NCBI GenBank assembly: GCA_910574475.1
Contig: CAJTAT010000005.1
Span: 186,001 to 250,000 of the forward strand
Direction: 5' to 3'
DNA from: Clostridia bacterium
Lineage (GTDB): Bacteria > Bacillota > Clostridia > Lachnospirales > Lachnospiraceae
Length of the DNA stretch: 64,000 nt
The translations under genes and the position numbers were made by a program. The notes beneath the pieces are model-generated. The model had not been told where the DNA came from and did no database searches. It was given only the letters and a program-made list of their open reading frames with translations. The number at the start of each line of letters is the position of its first letter. Position 1 is the stretch's first letter. Below, one piece after another: positions 54,835 to 64,000 of this stretch.

Positions 54835-55164
54835 TTAGAATACGCCTTCTGGACACTCTGGAAATACATTGCTTTTGGGAATACAAATTTTCTCAAAGAA
54901 GTTTCTTTTGTGCTTGGCAGGAGTTTGAGAAGGCACAGCCTCCAGCATGTAGGTCAGAAAGAGGGAAAAATCCTTTGAGTCTGTAAGCAGGACGTCAAAT
55001 CGTCTCCGCCCAAAGTCTGCCATTTTCAGAAGCTGCAATGTGGTGCAGTCATTTTTCAGATTATAGGTTGTATTGTCGGGTAAGCATAAGAGAACAGTCC
55101 CCTGGCATCGGTCTAAAGTAGTATAAAATTTTTCTGTAATTATAAGTGATTTTAGTTTCATCAT
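54835..55164 (-). CDS. Uncharacterised protein, 109 aa
   Basis: Not recognised. Start ATG 55164 (minus) has GAGGAG eight bases upstream. It opens MMKLKSLIITEKFYTTLDRC, with strand-like segments GTVLLCLPDNTTYNL and RRRFDVLLTDSKDFSLFLTYMLEA, and ends with a basic, proline-containing tail. No membrane segment, no zinc motif. It lies alone between efp and the tRNA gene. Good ribosome site and a downstream hairpin support it being real. Confidence 0.65.
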   Translation of the reverse strand: MMKLKSLIITEKFYTTLDRCQGTVLLCLPDNTTYNLKNDCTTLQLLKMADFGRRRFDVLLTDSKDFSLFLTYMLEAVPSQTPAKHKRNFFEKICIPKSNVFPECPEGVF

Positions 55165-55351
55165 AGTATCATCTCCTCATAAATTTTGAATTATTTGTTT
55201 TCATCCATGGTTTTGGAATGTTTTGTAATATGATTATACCATCGAATTGTGAGGGATTATAGAATAAATAAATCAGATTTATATGACAAAACCGCCAAGG
55301 TTTGAGGGGGGGGGTATGTTATGAAGAAACTTCAAAACTTTCTTACAACGT

Positions 55352-55379
55352 AAAAAGGACTGTTGATTCACAACAGTCC
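55352..55379 (-). terminator. Terminator of tRNA-Arg
   Basis: On the minus strand GGACTGTTG-TGAAT-CAACAGTCC followed by five T residues; perfect 9-bp stem, directly after the tRNA. Confidence 0.9.
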
Positions 55380-55387
55380 CGGAGTCA

Positions 55388-55460
55388 TGCATCTGACTAG
55401 ATTCGAACTAGCGACACCTGGCGTCGGAGGCCAGTGCTCTATCCACTGAGCTACAGATGC
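55388..55460 (-). tRNA. tRNA-Arg (anticodon CCG)
   Basis: Cloverleaf on the minus strand: acceptor GCATCTG/CAGATGC, D-arm with AGCTCAGTGGATAGAGC, anticodon stem CTGGC-CTCCGAC-GCCAG giving anticodon CCG, T-arm with GTTCGAATC, discriminator A. CCA is not encoded. It reads the codon CGG. A promoter and terminator flank it, so it is transcribed alone. Confidence 0.95.
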
Positions 55461-55476
55461 AATTTACATCTTAAAT

Positions 55477-55505
55477 ATTCTACAACAAAATAGAAAAATG
55501 TGCAA
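55477..55505 (-). promoter_or_regulatory. Promoter of tRNA-Arg
   Basis: On the minus strand TTGCAC (55500-55505), 17-base spacer, TAGAAT (55477-55482). Confidence 0.75.
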
Positions 55506-55588
55506 GGAAAAGTTTATGTATTTTGTGATCCTCTGACCAGCCGGATAGGATAGCATAAGTATAAAAATATTAAAAAAGTATAAATCTC

Positions 55589-55617
55589 TTGAAAATGGAA
55601 AAATTTTCCTGTATACT
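55589..55617 (+). promoter_or_regulatory. Promoter with spacer palindrome for the DUF5688 gene
   Basis: TTGAAA (55589-55594), 17-base spacer, TATACT (55612-55617) with TG in front. The spacer contains GGAAAA-A-TTTTCC, a perfect palindrome that could be an operator. Confidence 0.7.
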
Positions 55618-55704
55618 AAATTCATCTAAAGTTCAAAAGCAGCCATTCGCTGCAAACATCCCCCAAAAGGATAAAAGAAAACTAAATTAAGAAAGGATGA
55701 TAAG

Positions 55705-56598
55705 ATGAATTATCAGGAATTTGTGGGCTCTGTGACGAGTTATCTTAAGGAGACTCTGCCCTGTGGGACAGAGATGAACTTCATTCCCCTGGAAAAGAAC
55801 AATGGGGTAGTGATGGAAGGGCTTTCCGTGCGAAAGAGAGGGCAGAAGGTTGCACCTACGATTTATTTGGAACCCTATTATGGGGAGTATCTTTCAGGAT
55901 GTTCCCTGCACCATATTTATGACAAGATTCTGGAGTGCTGTGAGGACTGTGATTTTATGGAACCTTATGGCATGGATTTCTTTTCGGATTACAAGAATGT
56001 GCGGCCTACAGTAGTCTATAAGTTGATTAATTATGAAAAAAATAAGGAATTGTTGGCCCGAATACCCCATGTACCTTATCTGGATCTGGCTATCGTATTT
56101 TACTGTCTCCTGGCAGAGACGCCAGTGGGAAATGCAACTGTTCTTATCTATAATAGTCATATGGAGCTGTGGAATGTCACTTGTGGAGATCTATACAGAG
56201 ACGCCAGAAAAAATGTACTGCGACTTCTTCCGGCAGAGCTGAAATCTATGACAGAGGTGATAAGAGAGCTTTCTGACGGATTAGAGGATTTAGGAGAGGA
56301 TTCAATCCCCATGTATGTGCTGACCAATTCAAGGAAGATCTTAGGAGCAGCCTGTATCTTGTACGATGGAATGTTAAAAGGATGCGCATTGCAGATAGAG
56401 GATGCTTTCTATCTACTTCCCAGCAGTATTCATGAGGTAATTCTAGTCCCGAAATCTGTAATTTCTGACAGTCGGGAATTGATATCCATGGTTCGTGAAA
56501 TAAACGAAACACAAGTTCGCAATACAGAAGTACTCTCCAATCAAATCTATTTCTATTCGCCTGAATCTGGGCGCCTTTCTCTATTAAAAGAGCTGTAA
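55705..56598 (+). CDS. DUF5688 family protein
   Basis: 297 residues, soluble, no signal peptide. I recognise DUF5688 by the opening YQEFVGSVTSYLKETLP, the middle VRPTVVYKLINYEKNKELLARIPHVPYLDLAIVFYCLL, and the later SSIHEVILVPKSVISDSRELISMVREIN. Lachnospiraceae genomes carry several copies; the function is unknown. Start ATG 55705 follows GAAAGGATG. A strong sigma-A promoter lies about 90 bases upstream; the next gene has its own promoter. Confidence 0.88.
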   Translation: MNYQEFVGSVTSYLKETLPCGTEMNFIPLEKNNGVVMEGLSVRKRGQKVAPTIYLEPYYGEYLSGCSLHHIYDKILECCEDCDFMEPYGMDFFSDYKNVRPTVVYKLINYEKNKELLARIPHVPYLDLAIVFYCLLAETPVGNATVLIYNSHMELWNVTCGDLYRDARKNVLRLLPAELKSMTEVIRELSDGLEDLGEDSIPMYVLTNSRKILGAACILYDGMLKGCALQIEDAFYLLPSSIHEVILVPKSVISDSRELISMVREINETQVRNTEVLSNQIYFYSPESGRLSLLKEL

Positions 56599-56654
56599 AA
56601 CAGGAAATTCCTTCTTCTTAATACAAAAGTTCACAAAAATGTCACAAATTACAG

Positions 56655-56683
56655 TTGCCTTTTTCCTATAAATTTGTTACAAT
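56655..56683 (+). promoter_or_regulatory. Promoter of the SH3 anchor protein gene
   Basis: TTGCCT (56655-56660), 17-base spacer, TACAAT (56678-56683). TTGTTAC occurs three times at and after the -10 element (56674, 56689, 56700). Confidence 0.6.
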
Positions 56684-56752
56684 GCTTTTTGTTACGAAAT
56701 TGTTACAAACATTAAAGAAATTTAACAGAAAGGAAAAACATAGGAGGATCAT

Positions 56753-57868
56753 ATGAATTATTCCAGAGACGATTCCAATCAAATAGAGAATAAAAACAAA
56801 TCAGAGAGCTGGGTTATGCAATATAAGAAGCAAGTTGTAGCAGGTGTGATTTTGGTTGGCTTGGTTATTGCCACGATCTATAGTGTTGTGGGGAAAGGCG
56901 ACGGAAAAAGTGAAGTTCAGGCTCAGGCTCAGGCCCAGACTCCTAGCGAGACTCAGACTCCAGAAGAGCCAGAGAAAGAGGAGACAAAGACGAAAACCAG
57001 CGGCAAAGGAGCAGTGGCAGCTTTTGCCCCAGGCGTAGATGTTCAGGGCTCTGTTGATTTGTCAAATGATCTGAAAAGAGATGAGTACCCAGAGGTAAAC
57101 GCAGTAGTTCAACAGTATTTTGACAGCATGGCGGCTGGTGATATGGAAGCTTATAGTGCTGTTGTAGATGAGATTACGGAAGAGGAAAAAGAGCGTATCT
57201 TAAGTTCCAAGGATATTGTTGAAGGGTATCAAAACATTTCCTGCTATACGAAGCGTGGTCTGGAAGAGGGATCCTACCTGGTGTTTGTCTATTATGAGCA
57301 AAAATTCCTTCGGATTGAGACACCTGCCCCTGGCTTATCACCTCTCTACGTGCGTACCAATGATGAGGGAAACCTTTATGTATTCAAGGGGGAAGTCAGT
57401 CCAGAGCTGAATTCTTATGTAGAAGAGATGGCTCAGTCAGAAGATGTAGTGTCCCTCAGAGATCAGGTAAAGGCACAATATGAGGAAGCTAAGGCAGCAG
57501 ATGAAGAGCTAATGAAGTTGGCAGATCGCTATGCAAAGATAGTAGAAGAATCTGACAGTTCTGAGGAGGAACCAGAAGAAACCCCAGAAGAAGCTCCAGA
57601 GGAGACCCCAGAAGAGGAACCTCAGGAGGAACCAGAAGAGGAACCGGAGGAAGAACCAGCAGATAACGGCGAGGCCACATCTCAGAACAGAGAGACCCGT
57701 TTTACTGAGAGTGTGCGTCTGCGTTCCGAACCCAGCACAGAGGCTGAGAATTTGGGAACAGCTTTCCAGGGTGAAGCAGTGACACAGATTGAGAGCTATT
57801 CTGATGGATGGAGCAAGATCAATTACAATGGAAAAGAGTGTTATTGTAAGACAGAATTTTTAGAGTAA
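56753..57868 (+). CDS. Membrane-anchored SH3-domain protein with acidic repeat stalk
   Basis: 371 residues. A polar N terminus, one helix (about residues 28-46, VVAGVILVGLVIATIYSVV), a Gln/Ala and Glu/Pro linker, a folded region of about 150 residues (VVQQYFDSMAAGDMEAYSAVV, NTF2-like in look), a stalk of Glu-Glu-Pro-Glu-type repeats (about residues 275-300), and a C-terminal SH3b domain (VRLRSEPSTEAENLGTAFQGE, SKINYNGKECYCKTEFL). So it is anchored in the membrane with the SH3b outside, probably contacting the wall. Start ATG 56753 follows AGGAGG. It is common in Lachnospiraceae, function unproven. Confidence 0.85.
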   Translation: MNYSRDDSNQIENKNKSESWVMQYKKQVVAGVILVGLVIATIYSVVGKGDGKSEVQAQAQAQTPSETQTPEEPEKEETKTKTSGKGAVAAFAPGVDVQGSVDLSNDLKRDEYPEVNAVVQQYFDSMAAGDMEAYSAVVDEITEEEKERILSSKDIVEGYQNISCYTKRGLEEGSYLVFVYYEQKFLRIETPAPGLSPLYVRTNDEGNLYVFKGEVSPELNSYVEEMAQSEDVVSLRDQVKAQYEEAKAADEELMKLADRYAKIVEESDSSEEEPEETPEEAPEETPEEEPQEEPEEEPEEEPADNGEATSQNRETRFTESVRLRSEPSTEAENLGTAFQGEAVTQIESYSDGWSKINYNGKECYCKTEFLE

Positions 57869-57909
57869 GACAAGCAGATAGCGCGTGCCTTGTGGAGCGC
57901 GTATAATAA

Positions 57910-57964
57910 AAAAAAATCTCCATATTCTATGGATAACCATATTCATAGGAAAGGAGATTTTTTT
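57910..57964 (+). promoter_or_regulatory. Hairpin that contains the ribosome site of the next gene
   Basis: AAAAAAATCTCC (57910-57921) pairs perfectly with GGAGATTTTTTT (57953-57964), which ends at the base before ATG 57965. The 3' arm holds both the GGAG ribosome site and a seven-T run, so the same fold could terminate transcription or hide the site. A weaker inner stem CTATG/CATAG lies in the loop. Confidence 0.65.
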
Positions 57965-58402
57965 ATGCTTACAACTGCAGATATGGCGGTGCTCAATGAA
58001 GCGTATCGCAACAGCAAAATGGGATTGGAGGCCATCAATACTGTGATTAGCAAAGTATATGATGAAGATCTTGCCCTGGATCTGAATCGCCAGGCCGTCC
58101 GTTTTCTGTCTTTTGAGGACAAAGTTACAGAAAAGATTCGAGAGGCTAATAAGAAGCCGGAGACGGAGTCTCCTATGGGAAAGGCTATGCTTTGGACATC
58201 CATCCAGGCTAACACACTTTTAAATACGAGCACAGAGCATGTGGCAGAATTGATGATTCAGGGAAATACAAAGGGGATCACAGATCTGATGAAAGCGGTC
58301 AAAGCGAATCAAGGAGCAAAGAAGGAGTATTGCGAGCTGGCTGAGGAATTGATGGACTTTGAGGAAAAAAATATTGCTCAGTTAAAGAGTTATTTAAAAT
58401 AA
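57965..58402 (+). CDS. Uncharacterised all-helical protein, ferritin-like in pattern
   Basis: 145 residues, predicted nearly all helix. Segments MAVLNEAYRNSKMGLEAINTVISK, LALDLNRQAVRFLSFEDKVTEKIREA and TSTEHVAELMIQGNTKGITDLMKAV suggest a four-helix bundle, as in DUF2383-like/ferritin-like small proteins, but the di-iron Glu/His pattern is not clear. I chose ATG 57965, preceded by AAAGGAG; the longer frame from 57890 runs through a hairpin. Family uncertain. Confidence 0.75.
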   Translation: MLTTADMAVLNEAYRNSKMGLEAINTVISKVYDEDLALDLNRQAVRFLSFEDKVTEKIREANKKPETESPMGKAMLWTSIQANTLLNTSTEHVAELMIQGNTKGITDLMKAVKANQGAKKEYCELAEELMDFEEKNIAQLKSYLK

Positions 58403-58446
58403 CGGATTAAAAATTGTGGTTTTTTTGAAAAAAACATAAAAAACAC

Positions 58447-58476
58447 TTGCAAACCTGGTAAAAGCATGTATATAAT
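58447..58476 (+). promoter_or_regulatory. Promoter of the gdhA leader transcript
   Basis: TTGCAA (58447-58452), 18-base spacer, TATAAT (58471-58476). Confidence 0.7.
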
Positions 58477-58507
58477 ATCCGTGGACAAAGGCGTCAAGGA
58501 AAAGCGC

Positions 58508-59969
<1,462 letters not shown>

Positions 59970-60002
59970 GAGAAAATTTTTAGAGAAATTTGTTTAAAAA
60001 AG

Positions 60003-60102
60003 ATAAGCATCCAGGCATTGAAAGTAACAGCTTGGCCTTCGTCTGTAAAATGGGCGAATGGCGTGGGCTGGACTGTTACTTTTTGTAAGGTCGGATGCTT
60101 AT
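60003..60102. other. Long nested stem structure after gdhA
   Basis: ATAAGCATCC (60003-60012) pairs with GGATGCTTAT (60093-60102), and AAAGTAACAG (60021-60030) with CTGTTACTTT (60073-60082); a third helix GCCTTCG/CGAATGGC with one bulge lies inside. About 100 bases with all helices nested. It may be an elaborate terminator or a small structured RNA. Confidence 0.5.
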
Positions 60103-60186
60103 TTATATGTATGCAAACAAAAATATATATGGTATAGTAACTATGAAACAATTAATTCATACCCCCAGCAGAATGGAGTCTACCCC

Positions 60187-61163
60187 ATGTCAGAGAAAGT
60201 GACAAAAAGCAAGAGAAATGGACAATACGAACTCATTCGGGTGGCCGCCATGTTTTTTGTCATAGGCGTGCACCTGGTGGAGACGTTGCCGGTAGATACT
60301 CCCAGAAGAACCCTTTATAACAGCGTATTTTCCCTTATATTCTATACTTGCAATGGATTGTTCTTTATGTTAAGCGGCAAGTTTGCACTGGGAGGGGCAT
60401 ACAAGTCAAAAGAGGATCGGAAAAGATATTTCCAAAAAAGGATTCTAAATCTGATCCTGCCTATGATATTTTTTATGTGGCTGCGCTCCGCCTACAGTGT
60501 GAGAGGAGACATTTTTCACCTTGAATTTTGGAACCTTTGTCTAAGAAATATTTTGTGTGATTATATGGGGAAAGATTATTGGTTCTTGTATCTATTGCTG
60601 GGGAATCTGCTCATCGCTCCTTTTCTGAGCAAAGCATTTACAAAGGCGGGTAAAGGTGAGCTGCAATTTTTTGTTGGAGTGGGAATTCTTTACAGCGCGC
60701 TCTGTGTTTATCTTCCCTATGTGGGATTTTCTATGGAGTGGAAATATCTGTTTGCAGAGTGGACCTTTTACTTTTGTCTGGGCTACTGCCTGGAACAGAT
60801 CGTGGAATCTACAATGTGGCTCCAACCTACATTTTTATTACATGTGGGATGTGGTTCTTTTTGAAAAGGGCGTACCAGTTCCTGTGGGAGCCCTTGAATC
60901 AGATGATCCTCTTTCTTGGGAGACACTCTTTTGCCGTATATATGGTTCATATGAAGGTAAAAGATAAAATGGTAGAGATCATTCCCTTTACAGGACGGTA
61001 TTTGGGGTATCTGATTCTTATGACAGTAGTTGTGGCAGCTGTAAGCCTGGTGATAGGCGTTGTGTCGGATATAACGGTTCTTGCAGGCTTAAAAGGTATT
61101 ATAGAAAAGGCATTTAACAGAAAAAGAGTAGGAGGTATCCATGGAGGCCATTCGTCTGAATAA
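60187..61163 (+). pseudogene. Acyltransferase-3 (OafA-like) membrane protein, frameshifted
   Basis: From ATG 60187 the frame gives a normal acyltransferase-3 start (NGQYELIRVAAMFFVIGVHLVE, with the catalytic His) and helices up to FYFCLGYCLEQIVE, then meets a stop at 60864. The C-terminal helices continue in another frame: TYIFITCGMWFFLKRAYQFL, GRHSFAVYMVHMKVKDKM, to 61163. Between the two parts fewer helices are seen than usual, so a small deletion with frame loss is likely. The tail overlaps the start of the pseudouridine synthase gene. Confidence 0.75.
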
Positions 61164-61881
61164 ATATTTGAGCGAGGCTGGTGTATGTTCTCGTCGGGAG
61201 GCGGATAGACTGATAGAAGCCGGCAAAGTCACTGTGGATGGAAAACCTGCAGTGACAGGAATGAAAGTGTATCCCAATCAGGATATTCGCGTGGGGAAAA
61301 AAGAAGTAGGAGTCCACAGGGAGGAGCAGGTTTTAATTGCTGTGTATAAGCCTCCTGGAGTGATTTGCACAGCCGACAAGAGGGAGAGACGCAATATTGT
61401 GGATTATGTGGGCTACCCTATTCGGATCTATCCCATCGGCAGGCTGGACAAAGACTCAGAAGGCCTGATTTTGATGACGAATCATGGGGGGCTGGTGAAT
61501 AAGATTATGAAAGCCTCCAACTATCATGAAAAGGAATATCTGGTCACAGTGAATAAGCCTGTGACAGATGCCTTTCTGTCCCAGATGAGGAAAGGCGTTC
61601 GAATCCGTAAAGAGGAGCGAGGAGAAGTATTGCTAGATGCTGTTACCAGACCCTGTGAAGTGGAAAAGATAGGAAAATGCAGCTTTCGCATCATTCTTAC
61701 CCAAGGGTTAAACCGGCAGATACGCAGAATGTGTGAGACTTTAGGCTATCAGGTGAAGAATCTGAAACGGGTACGGGTTTTGAACATAGAATTAAAAGGT
61801 ATGAAGCCGGGAACCTGGAGAAAGATAACAGGACAGGAGCTGGAATTGCTGGAAGAAAGCTTGAAGGAGTCAAAGGATTGA
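61141..61881 (+). CDS. rluF: Pseudouridine synthase, RluF-like
   Basis: 246 residues, RsuA/RluB/E/F family. N-terminal S4 RNA-binding domain (RLNKYLSEAGVCSRREADRLIEAGKVTVDG), then the catalytic motif IGRLDKDSEGLILMTN with the nucleophile Asp. The closing QGLNRQIRRMCETLGYQV followed by LKRVRV points to the RluF subgroup, which modifies 23S rRNA near position 2604. Start ATG 61141 follows AGGAGG inside the decayed acyltransferase. The frame ends four bases before the ligA region. Confidence 0.9.
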   Translation: MEAIRLNKYLSEAGVCSRREADRLIEAGKVTVDGKPAVTGMKVYPNQDIRVGKKEVGVHREEQVLIAVYKPPGVICTADKRERRNIVDYVGYPIRIYPIGRLDKDSEGLILMTNHGGLVNKIMKASNYHEKEYLVTVNKPVTDAFLSQMRKGVRIRKEERGEVLLDAVTRPCEVEKIGKCSFRIILTQGLNRQIRRMCETLGYQVKNLKRVRVLNIELKGMKPGTWRKITGQELELLEESLKESKD

Positions 61882-61883
61882 GA

Positions 61884-63863
61884 ATGGAAGAAAAGATCAG
61901 GATCACGAGAGATGAGGCAGAGAAAAAGGAACGAATGAGGGAACTGGTCCAAAGTCTGAATCAGGCTGGGCGGGCCTATTATCAGGAAGCCCGGGAGATT
62001 ATGAGCAATTACGAGTATGACAAGCTCTACGATGAGCTGCTGGCTCTGGAAAAGGAGACGGGTGTCACTCTGTCTGGCAGCCCTACTGCCCATGTGGGCT
62101 ATGAAGTCTTAAGTGAGCTTCCCAAAGAGCGCCATGAAAGACCCATGCTTTCTCTGGATAAGACGAAGGAAGTGGAAGACCTGAAAGAGTGGGTAGGTCC
62201 TCACCGTTCCCTGATGTCCTGGAAATTGGATGGTCTGACTATTGTGCTGACTTATCAGGAGGGACAGCTTTACAAGGCCGTCACCCGGGGAAACGGCGAG
62301 GTGGGGGAAGTAATTACTAACAATGCCAAAGTATTTCAGAATATTCCTTTACAGATTCCTTTTAGAGGGGAACTAGTTCTGCGGGGGGAAGCGGTCATTG
62401 GATATAAAGAATTTGAGCGCATCAATGGAGAAATTGAGGATATAGACGCCAGATATAAGAATCCCAGGAATCTTTGCAGTGGTTCTGTCCGCCAGTTAAA
62501 CAATGAGATAACGGCCCGAAGAAATGTAAACTTTTTTGCCTTTTCTCTGGTGCGGGCGGAAGGGGAAGACTTTGAGAATTCCCATGAGAAAGAATTTTTA
62601 TGGCTGAGAGATCAGGGTTTTGAGGTGGTAGAATACAGGATTGTCACAGAGGAAAATCTTGAGGCGTCAATACACTGGTTTGCTGAGCACATCAGTCAGA
62701 ATGATTTTCCATCGGATGGGCTGGTAATTGTCTATGACGATATTTCTTATGGACAGTCTCTGGGCCGGACGGCAAAGTTTCCCAGGGATTCCATGGCCTT
62801 TAAGTGGGCAGACGAGATTCGGGAGACGACTCTTCGAGAGATTGAGTGGAGTCCGTCCAGAACAGGGCTTATCAATCCGGTAGCTATTTTTGAGCCGGTG
62901 GAGCTGGAGGGGACGACTGTAAGCCGGGCCAGTGTCCACAATATCAGTATTATGCGATCCCTGGAGCTGGGAATCGGGGACACTATTCAGGTCTATAAGG
63001 CGAATATGATCATCCCACAGATAGCGGAAAATAACACTCGGAGCGGTGTGAAGGATATACCTTCAGTCTGTCCTGTCTGTGGTGGAGACACAGAGATTCG
63101 CAAGGTGAATGATGTGGAATCCTTGTATTGTACCAACGGGGATTGCCAGGCGAAGAAAATTAAGTCCTTTACCCTTTTTGTCAGCCGGGACGCTTTGAAT
63201 ATTGAGGGCCTGTCTGAGGCTACACTGGAAAAATTTATTGCCCGGGGATTTATCCATGAATTTGCAGATATTTTTAAGTTGAGCCGTTATCGGGAAGAAA
63301 TTATTTCTATGGAAGGACTGGGAGAAAAGTCTTTTAAAAATTTAATGGCCAGTGTGGAGAAAGCGAGAAACGTGACTCTTCCCAAGGTGATTTACAGTTT
63401 GGGAATCTCCAATATCGGCTTGGCAGGAGCTAAGCTTATCTGCCGAGAATTTGATTATCATGTGGAGCAGATGCTCAAGGCCTCCTCGGAAGAGTTGTCA
63501 GCCATAGATGGGGTAGGGGATGTGATTGCCAATAAATTTGTAAACTATTTTGAGAATCAGTGCAATCGAGAACGTTTTTACCGGCTGCTCTCGGAGCTGA
63601 ATGTGGAACAGGAGACAGTGGAAGCCACAGATCAGACATTAAAGGGAAAGACCTTTGTGATCACAGGTAGCCTTAATCATTTTGAAAACCGCAAGGAACT
63701 TCAGGAGCTGATTGAGAGCAGAGGTGGAAAGGCTACAGGCAGCGTCACAAGTAAGACGGATTATCTTATCAACAATGACACCACATCCAAGTCTTCAAAA
63801 AATAAAAAAGCCAAGGAATTGGGAATTCCTATTATTTCAGAAGAGGAATTTTTGAAGCTGTAA
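61884..63863 (+). CDS. ligA: NAD-dependent DNA ligase, divergent LigA
   Basis: 659 residues. NAD-binding Ia region with YYQEAREIMSNYEYDKLYDELLALE, adenylation motif SWKLDGLTIVL with active Lys114, OB-fold, four-Cys zinc finger (CPVCGGD and YCTNGDCQ), helix-hairpin-helix repeats (IDGVGDVIANKFVNYF) and a C-terminal BRCT domain (GKTFVITGSLNHFENRKELQELI). The usual TRGDGTTGEDVT motif reads TRGNGEVGEVIT, so Asp is Asn and the GEDVT core is changed. Such divergent ligases are typical of Lachnospiraceae as far as I recall. I chose ATG 61884 after AAAGGA; TTG 61878 is less likely. Confidence 0.93.
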   Translation: MEEKIRITRDEAEKKERMRELVQSLNQAGRAYYQEAREIMSNYEYDKLYDELLALEKETGVTLSGSPTAHVGYEVLSELPKERHERPMLSLDKTKEVEDLKEWVGPHRSLMSWKLDGLTIVLTYQEGQLYKAVTRGNGEVGEVITNNAKVFQNIPLQIPFRGELVLRGEAVIGYKEFERINGEIEDIDARYKNPRNLCSGSVRQLNNEITARRNVNFFAFSLVRAEGEDFENSHEKEFLWLRDQGFEVVEYRIVTEENLEASIHWFAEHISQNDFPSDGLVIVYDDISYGQSLGRTAKFPRDSMAFKWADEIRETTLREIEWSPSRTGLINPVAIFEPVELEGTTVSRASVHNISIMRSLELGIGDTIQVYKANMIIPQIAENNTRSGVKDIPSVCPVCGGDTEIRKVNDVESLYCTNGDCQAKKIKSFTLFVSRDALNIEGLSEATLEKFIARGFIHEFADIFKLSRYREEIISMEGLGEKSFKNLMASVEKARNVTLPKVIYSLGISNIGLAGAKLICREFDYHVEQMLKASSEELSAIDGVGDVIANKFVNYFENQCNRERFYRLLSELNVEQETVEATDQTLKGKTFVITGSLNHFENRKELQELIESRGGKATGSVTSKTDYLINNDTTSKSSKNKKAKELGIPIISEEEFLKL

Positions 63864-63894
63864 TCAATGCCCTTAAAGAAAGGAGAAGAAAAGT

Positions 63895-64000
63895 ATGGAC
63901 AAAAAATTATATGATTTGATGAATTGGCCCAGGATTGAGGCCCTGGTTTATTCGGAGGAAGATGAACCCCAAGAGATACTGGGCGCTCATAAGGTCAAAG
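63895..64000 (+). CDS. glgB: 1,4-alpha-glucan branching enzyme, start only
   Basis: The first 35 codons, cut by the window edge. MDKKLYDLMNWPRIEALVYSEEDEPQEILGAHKV fits the N-terminal region of clostridial GlgB, in which an LMNWPxIE motif precedes the CBM48 domain with its ILGxH. Start ATG 63895 follows AAAGGAGAAG. Branching enzyme would form alpha-1,6 links in glycogen. The catalytic domain is outside the window, so the call rests on this short stretch. Confidence 0.7.
   Translation, partial: MDKKLYDLMNWPRIEALVYSEEDEPQEILGAHKVK

Noticed and set aside
57556..57663. Glu/Pro-coding direct repeats
   Set aside because: They are a low-complexity stalk inside one protein, not a CRISPR or mobile repeat. 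No CRISPR array was seen anywhere in the window.

Overview
The window looks like a chromosome segment of a spore-forming, gut-type Firmicute, most likely Lachnospiraceae (Blautia/Dorea-like). The evidence is Firmicute-style GGAGG ribosome sites, sigma-A promoters, a YlmC/YmxH sporulation protein, CarD, NrdR, a DUF5688 protein, a DUF6020 protein, a 1418-residue acyl-CoA dehydratase activase, a cysteine-rich KTR protein, and a tRNA without an encoded CCA end. This placement is inference from gene content. Both edges cut genes: a response regulator at the left and glgB at the right.

Layout. 1-13142 is a cell-envelope module: an OmpR-type two-component pair, two lipoproteins, an ABC-2 exporter (one ATPase and two permeases, the second continuing into a lipoprotein-like domain), an amidase and a membrane protein. 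Between the two-component pair and the first lipoprotein lies an AT-rich insert (about 1936-4742) of small genes separated by a repeated AAATC-NN-GATTT palindrome, ending in an AraC-type HTH protein and a ClpP paralogue. 13143-14224 holds decayed mobile-element remnants (an XRE regulator, a small ORF) and an intact KTR protein. 14225-16836 is a minus-strand Y-family polymerase/YolD/hydrolase operon with a candidate LexA site. 16980-20549 holds a chemotaxis receptor and a glycine-riboswitch-controlled AGCS symporter.

20697-34038 is the most distinctive region. It has two URO-D-superfamily proteins carrying the H-x-C...C zinc motif of MtaA-type methyltransferases, an L-rhamnose-mutarotase-like protein, an SGNH esterase and a complete sugar ABC importer. 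A convergent/divergent regulator joins a LacI repressor to a type-II solute-binding domain, with LacI-type palindromes in the promoter regions. Downstream of a degraded MNT/HEPN pair is a RACo-like corrinoid-activating ferredoxin/ATPase. My inference is import and de-esterification of a decorated, perhaps O-methylated, deoxysugar followed by corrinoid-dependent demethylation; no corrinoid protein is visible in the window.

34093-64000 is mostly housekeeping: CPBP protease, hisHF, ung, a DUF6020 membrane protein, a DNA methyltransferase with a broken coupled partner, the activase, LysM, pseudo-rhomboid, formate/nitrite channel, galM, glpK, carD, ymxH, nrdR, an EamA-YqeG fusion, M24 peptidase, efp, tRNA-Arg(CCG), DUF5688, an SH3 anchor protein, gdhA with a terminator-bearing leader, a decayed acyltransferase, rluF, ligA and the start of glgB. 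Several intergenic hairpins (34062, 40731, 50044, with looser relatives at 45474 and 54809) share a GAGTAGGG-like core.
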